Source of the DNA: Elephas maximus indicus
Lineage: Eukaryota; Chordata; Mammalia; Proboscidea; Elephantidae
Direction of reading: 5' to 3'
DNA: 64,000 bases
Assembly: GCF_024166365.1 (NCBI RefSeq)
Contig: NC_064822.1
Location: 146,698,823 to 146,762,822 of the forward strand
Each line of letters starts with the position of its first letter. The first letter of the stretch is position 1. The notes beneath the pieces were generated by a model. It had not been told where the DNA came from. It made no database searches and was given only the letters and a program-made list of their open reading frames with translations. The position numbers were made by a program, and so were the translations under genes. This document shows, piece after piece, positions 58,231 to 64,000 of the stretch.

Positions 58231-59993
58231 AAGTCCAATTTAGACTTAATTAAGTTTGGGAGAAATAAAAATTGCTTGATAAGAAAATTGTATAAGACAG
58301 GAGGCAGTGGAGTAACTGCAGGGAATGAATAATAAGCATGATGAATACCTTGAGAGGAGAAGAGTTGCAAAAAATAATATTAAGCATCACTGAATAAATT
58401 ATGATTATTAAGCTTTAAAAAATAACATGAAATCAAGAGAAAGATGAATTGGGAAAAACTTTCAGAAATATGGAAGACAAGTTATGTTTAAAATTCTTTC
58501 ACAACAAAACACTTATTATGTTAAAATATATCAAATATCATTGTAGGTGCATACTGAAATTCTCAGGATTATAAATTAGGTCCAAAAACAAAGACTAAAT
58601 TGAAATCTGTGGAAGAAAGTGAATACCAATGCATCAGCTGTGTTCGTTGGTATTTGTTAATAGAGGTAATCAAAAGACTTGGGGACTAATGGTCCTATGG
58701 ATACATAGTCAAGGTAGAATGTGGAAATTTGAGAAATAGATGCTGGCAGGAAGCTCGAGCCTTCAAAGGGGCATAGCCCTCAGTATAAATATTGAGTCCT
58801 CTGTTGCTCTTCTCATCAAAAAAAAGTAAAAAAGAAAAAGGAAAAAAAAAAGCTTGTCCACTTTAAATTGGAAATAAAAAGAAACCTTGTCTGTTTTAGT
58901 TCTGACTGTGGGTATGGCAGAAAAAATATATTCCCTTTGAGAGTCCCAACAAATATGAGCTTTTAAAGTAAAAAAGAAAATATATAGGAGGAGATAAAAG
59001 CCATCGTGATTGAGTTAGAAGCAGACAAAACAAATAGCATGATTAATCTATCATGAACTACAGAATAGAATTACCGGATGGAGACTCTGTGCATAGACCA
59101 TCTATTTGATTTCCAAACCAATTTTCTTAGATTCAGAGATGCATCCATTGTGTTTGCTAGCTTCCCTTCAGTTAGCTATGATCATGTGACTAACTTCTAG
59201 GCTATGGAGTATGGTTAAATCTGATGTATGTTGCTTCTAGGGCTAGTTGACGAAAACCTTCCATATGCAATCCCTCATTTCTTTTTTCATCCCCTTGCAG
59301 AATGGAGAGAACAACATGGGTTTGGAGGAGATAAAATTCACAAGATGAAAGGAAATCGTATCCCAAATACAAAGATGGCCCAAAAGAACTGATTGGCCTA
59401 ATTTACACTTGCTTGCAAAGAATATATAGCACAGAGGGTGTCCGTGTGCTTAAGACTACAGCTAGCGCTAAACAAGTTAATAAGCTAAAACCATGTATGT
59501 TTAAGTGATTAAATAAGCAAGAGAAGGAATTGAAACAAGAAAAAGCAAAAACTCTTTCAGAAAGAAATGAACAAATTCAGGAAAAAACCAAAAAGAATAT
59601 CTATAAATAAAACATTTAGACACTAAAATTAATATATTTAATAATTTTAAGATTAATTAGAATTGAAGAGAAAAGTGTTGAGCTCAAAGGAAATACCCAG
59701 AAATAGAAAGTATTCAGGATGCAGCAGAAAGAAATAAAATAGTAGAAAAATGATAGAGTGAGTGAAAGACATGGAAGGGAGAATGTCCAAAATAAATATA
59801 AGAGTTCTTACAGGAGAGAAAAAAGGAATGGTCTGATTTGATGACAGAATGAATAGGCATGCTTCAGATCTGATAAAAGAACTGTATTAAGGGAAAACAA
59901 TATATCCAAAACATGATAAGTAATGAGAAATCCACACTTAGACACCTTATGGTGAAAATGCAGTTCACAAAAGCCAAAGAGATGATCTTAAAA
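58231..59993. other. AT-rich, no gene seen
   Basis: About 1.75 kb, A-rich, with no supported gene. 59080-59320 may include an old MER-type repeat, unnamed. Confidence 0.45.
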
Positions 59994-59998
59994 GCAAC

Positions 59999-60521
59999 CG
60001 TCTTAGTCATCTAGTGCTGCTATAACAGAAATACCACAAGTGGTTGAATTTAACAAAGATATATTTATTCTCTCATCGTTTGGTAGGCTAGAATTCTGAA
60101 TTCAGAGTGCCAGCTCCAGGGGAAGGGTCTGTGTCTCTGTTGACTCTGGAGGAAGGTCCTTGTCATCAGTCTTTCCTTGGTTGAGGAGTTTCTCAATACA
60201 TGGACCCCAGCTCCAAAGGACATGTTATTCTCCTGGCTCTTGTTTCTTGGTGGTATAAGTTCCCCTTGTCTCTCTGCTTACTTCTGTCTTTTATATCTAA
60301 AAAGAGACTGGCTTAGGACACAATCTAATCTTCTAGATTGATTCCTGCGTCATTAACGTAACTGCCACTAATCCCATCTCATTAACATCATAGAGATAGG
60401 ATTTACGATATAGAGGAAAATCACATCAGATGACGATAGTGAACAATCACAGAATTCTGGGAATCATGGCCTAGCCAAACTGATACACAAATTTTGGGGG
60501 GACACAATTCAATCCATAACA
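59999..60521 (-). mobile_element. Solo LTR (ERVL/MaLR-like family), copy 5
   Basis: The first base has changed (CG for TG), then GTCTTAGTCATCTAGTGCTGC to ATTCAATCCATAACA. Perfect 5-bp duplication gcaac (59994-59998 and 60522-60526). Confidence 0.86.
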
Positions 60522-60526
60522 GCAAC

Positions 60527-60829
60527 CTAAAAGACTTATTACCTGTAAATCACATTGACAGTGAACTTCTTAGTTGTAGCAACAGCATCCACAAATGTGA
60601 GAAAATATTACCAGAGTACTGAGAAATACTAAGGGTCAAAATAGATAATCGATTATTCAAACTTAGAGTGCTTTCTTTTTTTTCCCCAAACTAAGTATAT
60701 TTACCATTAATAATTCCTTATTTTTTTTATTAAAGGAAATCCTAGGAAGATGTTAATAGCAAACTAAAGAAACACCTAAGTTGGAGGAAAAAAAAAATGA
60801 TCGAACCAGGAAAGAAAAATTATCCCTCA
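60527..60829. other. No gene seen
   Basis: Unassigned AT-rich spacer. Confidence 0.4.
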
Positions 60830-61210
60830 AATACATATTGAGCACCTATGGAGACTTGGTGGTGCAGTGGTTAAAAGCTCGGCTGCTAACCAAAAGGACA
60901 GCAGCTCTATTCTGTCCTTTAGGGCCACTGTGAGTTGAAATTGACTCAACAGAAACAGGTTTGGATTTTTTTTTTTTTTTTGTAATATTTGTAAAGCACT
61001 GAATTAATTCTTGAGAGTACAACAGGAAATAAAGATAGAGAAAACCTGCCTGTATAGAACTTAAATTCTATGGAGAAGAAACAGGAAAAAAAAAATGTAA
61101 TAAAATAAATAGTAATTTAGTGCTAAATGCTATGGAGAAAATTGAAGAAGATGGAAATAGAGGGTGTTCTGAAGGAGCTTCACTTTTTAAAAGGGTGGTC
61201 AAGAGAGTTC
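60830..61210. repeat. Fossil interspersed repeat, split by a SINE
   Basis: ATACATATTGAGCACCTATG, then the SINE, then AAAGCACTGAATTAATTCTTGAGAGTACAACAGG ... GGAGAAAATTGAAGAAGATGG. Same old family as 17525-17698 and 27280-27850 by text pattern. Confidence 0.45.
60850..60985 (+). mobile_element. AfroSINE, further shortened
   Basis: GGAGACTTGGTGGTGCAGTGG head, TCGGCTGCTAACC, then straight to CAGCTCTATTCTGTCC; the B-box side and much of the body are missing. Ends ACAGGTTTGG plus a T-run. Confidence 0.83.
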
Positions 61211-61649
61211 AGTGTATTTCACTTCTTTGAGTGCTGACCAACACATGTTTACAGAAGGGCTCAAAACTCAGCTCTTCTCCATAGATACAGTATTCATATA
61301 ATTTAGACAAAATGGGACATATTTGAGATTTAAACTGGGTACTATTAATAATTATTCTGATACAAGAGAAAGTGAGTACTGTCCCAGGTAAAGCAGGATG
61401 AAGATTCGCACTTCCAATATATGGAAAAAGCTCTGGCAATCATTTTTAAACTGCAATGCCCTTTACCCTCTGGAAAAGTGAGCTTGGTCCAAATGCAAAT
61501 GTATCATAATGCGAGTGTATCTATTGCTAGATAAGAAGATTGGGAAGTATATGTATAGAAATATATGTATCATTCTATACAGTGTTAAACAAAGAGTATG
61601 AAGTTTAAAATGAGAGATACTTGAGGAAGAAAAAACAGTCTATGATTAA
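61211..61649. other. No gene seen
   Basis: Unassigned sequence. Confidence 0.4.
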
Positions 61650-61865
61650 TAATCTCAACTGAAACATCTCAGTTGTATTCTGACAATTCCTGGAGCCTTC
61701 ATTTTCCCCAATGCCTTCAGTGCAGCTTGGATTTTGTCCTTCAGTATCATTAATTCTTGATCCTATGCTATCTCCTGAAATGGTTGAACACTGACTATTT
61801 CTTTTTGGTATAGTGGCTCTGTGTGTTCTTTTGATGCTCCCCGCATCATTCAATATTTTGCCCAT
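61650..61865 (-). mobile_element. RTE internal fragment (RT N-terminal region)
   Basis: TGAAACATCTCAGTTGTATTCTGACAATTCC... matches the RT finger region also seen at 63345-63540. It is interrupted at 61865 by the 3' terminus of another RTE, so two RTE copies lie head to tail. Confidence 0.75.
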
Positions 61866-62399
61866 GTTGTTGTTGTTGTTAGGTGCCATCAAGTTGGTTC
61901 CAACTTATAGTGATACCACGTACAACAGAGCTAAACACTGCCAAGTCCTGTGCCACCCTCACAATCGTTGCTATGCTTGAGCCCATTGTTGCAGCCACTG
62001 TGTCAATCTAGTTCATTGAGGGTCTTCCTCTTTTTCACTGACCCTGTACTTTACCAAGCATGATGTCCTTCTGCAGGGACTCATCCTTCCTGACAACACG
62101 TCCAAAGTATATGAGGCATAGTCTCAATGTCCTTGCTTCTAAGGAGCACTCTGGTTTCATTTCTTCTAAGACAGATTTGTTCGTTCTTTTGGCGGTCCAT
62201 GGTATATTCAATATCCTTTGCCAACACCATAATTCAAAGGCATTAATTCTTCTTCAGTCTTCCTTATTCATTTTCCAGCTTTTGAATGCATATGAGGTGA
62301 TTGAAAACACCATGGCTTGGGTCAGGTGTACTTTAGTCCTCAAGGTGACATCTTTGCTTTTCAACACTTTAAAGAGATATCTTGGAGCCAATTTGCCCA

Positions 62400-64000
62400 A
62401 TGCAATGTGTCTTTAGATTTCTTGGCTGCTGCTTCCATGGGTGTTAATTGAGGTTCCAAGTAAAATGAAATTCTTGACAACCTCAATCTTTTCTGTTTTT
62501 CATGATGTGGCTTACCAGTCCAGTTGCAAGGATTTTTGTTTTCTTTATGTTGAGGTGTAATCTATACTGAAGGCTGTGTGATCTTTGATCTTTATCAGTA
62601 AATGCTTCATGTCCTCTTCACTTTCAGCAAGCAAGGTTGTGTCATCGGCATAACACAGGTTCTTAATGAGTCTTCCGCCAATCCTGATGCCCTATTCTTC
62701 TTCATATAGTCCAGCTTCTTGGATTATTTGCTCAGCATACAGATTGATTAGGGATGTGAAAGGATACAACTCTGACACACACCTTTCCTGACTTTAAACC
62801 ATGCAGTATCCCCTTGTTCTGTTTGAACGACTGCCTCTTGATCCATGTACAGATTCCTCAAGAGCACAATAAAGTGTTCTAAAATTCCCATTCTCCGCAA
62901 AGTTATCCATATTTTGTTATGATCCACATAGTTGAATGCCTTAGCATACATAGTCAATAAAAAACAGATGAACATCTTTCTTATTCTTTGCATTTAGCCG
63001 GGATCCATCTGACATTAGCAATGATATCCCTGGTTCCATGCCCTCTTCTAAATCTGGCTTGAATTTCTGGCGGTTTCCTGTTGATATAGTGCTGCAGCCA
63101 CTTTTGAATGATCTTCAGCAAAATTTTGCTTGCTTATGATATTAATATATTTTTATTATATATATATTAATATCATATGCAAGCAAATTTTTCTGAAGAT
63201 CTATTGTTTGATAATTTTCACAATCGGTTGGATCATCTTTCTTAGAAAGAGTCATAAATATCAATTTCTTCCATTCGGTTACCCAGGTAGCTTTCTTCCA
63301 AATTTCTTGGCATAGACGTGTGAGCACTTCCAGTGCTGCATCCCTTTGTTAAAACATCTCAGTTGGTATTCCGTCAATTCCCAGAGCCTTGTTTTTCGCC
63401 AGTGCCTTCAGTGCAGCTTGGACTTCTTCCTTCAGTACCATAGGTTCCTGATCATACGTTACTTCCTGAAGTAATTGAACATCGACCAGTTCTTTTTGGT
63501 ATGCTGACTCTGTGTATTCCTTTCATCTTTTTTTAATATTTTCCCTGCTTCACTATTGCAGCTTGAAGCATGAATTTTTTGTTCAGTTTTTTCAGCTTGA
63601 GAAATGCCAAGTGTGTTCTTCCCTTTTGGTTTTCTATGTCCAGGTCTTTGCACATATCATAATACTTAACTTTGCCTTCTCAGGCCACCCTTTGAAATCT
63701 TCTGTTCAGCTCTTTTACTTCATCATTTTTTCCTTTTGCTTTAGCTATTTGACGTTCAAGAACAAGTTTCAGAGTCTCTTCTTACATCCATTTACATCTT
63801 TTATTTTTTTTCCTGTCTTTTTAATGACTTCTTGTTTTCTTCACATATGGTGTCCTTGATTTCATTGCACAACTTGCCTGGTCTTCGGTCATTAGTGTTC
63901 ATCACCACAAATCTGTTCTTGAGATGGTGTCTAAATTCAGGTGGGATATACTCAAGGTCATACTTTAGCTCTTGTGGACTTGTTCTAATTTTCTTCAGTT
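62400..64000 (-). pseudogene. RTE ORF (reverse transcriptase), broken, partial
   Basis: The catalytic YADD is intact (62641-62652) within LCYADDTT. Palm and finger text such as VDHNKIW, GVCQSCILS, PKKDDPTDCENYQTIDL is at 62748-63327. Frames change several times, so it is inactive despite the intact active site. The N-terminal part lies beyond 64000. Confidence 0.87.
63107..63206. repeat. Inverted repeat (hairpin) inside the RTE
   Basis: Arms 63107-63150 and 63162-63206 are nearly complementary. The inner 26 bp (63125-63150 with 63162-63187) have one mismatch. The loop is about 11 bp, TTTTATTATAT-like. Both arms are the same RTE segment in opposite orientations. Confidence 0.9.

Larger units (their letters stand above)
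61866..64000 (-). mobile_element. RTE LINE running out of the window
   Basis: Minus-strand RTE from its 3' end (TTGTTGTTGTTAGGTGCCATCAAG) through the RT towards the endonuclease, truncated by the window edge. It is aligned in order with the plus-strand copy at 45950-48394. Contains an inverted duplication at 63107-63206. Confidence 0.9.

Noticed and set aside
1..64000. Host exon or gene
   Set aside because: No frame outside retroelements has a recognisable domain or a plausible splice-bounded conserved exon; short unconserved exons cannot be excluded by eye.

Overview
The window looks like intergenic DNA from a large mammalian genome. The best fit is a paenungulate afrotherian, most likely an elephant. 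The evidence is many copies of a short tRNA-headed SINE whose tail matches an RTE-type LINE (the AfroSINE pattern, mostly the internally shortened form), several RTE LINEs ending in a GTTGTTGTTAGG/CAACAACAAC tail, and elephant-style L1s with GCCATCTTGG at their 5' ends. The species is an inference; only the repeat structure is visible. I find no host protein-coding exon, no stand-alone tRNA or rRNA gene and no CRISPR array. Every long reading frame belongs to a retroelement or is its antisense shadow.

Layout. 1-12930: an old minus-strand L1 (spacer, ORF1, long 5'UTR), split at about codon 20 of ORF1 by a complete class I (gammaretrovirus-like) endogenous retrovirus, 1121-11001, minus strand. 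The ERV has two LTRs, PBS, PPT, gag, protease, RT/RNase H, integrase and env remains; all are broken by stops or frameshifts, and an AfroSINE sits in pol. 13280-17400: three RTE tails, an ancient L1 and a solo LTR. 17711-25784: an AfroSINE whose A/T tail is split by a nearly full-length L1 (minus). 26464-27850: an RTE tail carrying a SINE, and an old fossil repeat. 28124-34879: a second full-length L1 (minus) with an almost intact ORF2 and a 16-bp target-site duplication. 35408-37430: a solo LTR, then an old SINE-like repeat split by an L1 3'UTR that itself carries three SINEs. 39380-43130: a plus-strand L1 with no recognisable ORF1 and a deletion inside ORF2. 43274-64000: further solo LTRs, SINEs and RTEs, including a 2.4-kb RTE at 45950-48394 and a minus-strand RTE running out of the window at 64000, separated by AT-rich DNA with no recognisable gene.

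How the pieces relate. L1 and RTE are autonomous retrotransposons. The SINEs have a Pol III-type head and an RTE-like tail, so they were probably mobilised by RTE machinery. The ERV and the solo LTRs are independent LTR elements. Nesting gives a relative order of events: old L1, then ERV, then SINE; SINE, then L1; SINE, then solo LTR; old repeat, then L1 3'UTR, then SINEs. I did not find a new multi-gene functional system. The most interesting signals are structural: an LTR-specific tandem-repeat expansion, a duplicated retroviral leader, the 8-kb L1-in-SINE-tail nesting, and a local inverted duplication inside an RTE.
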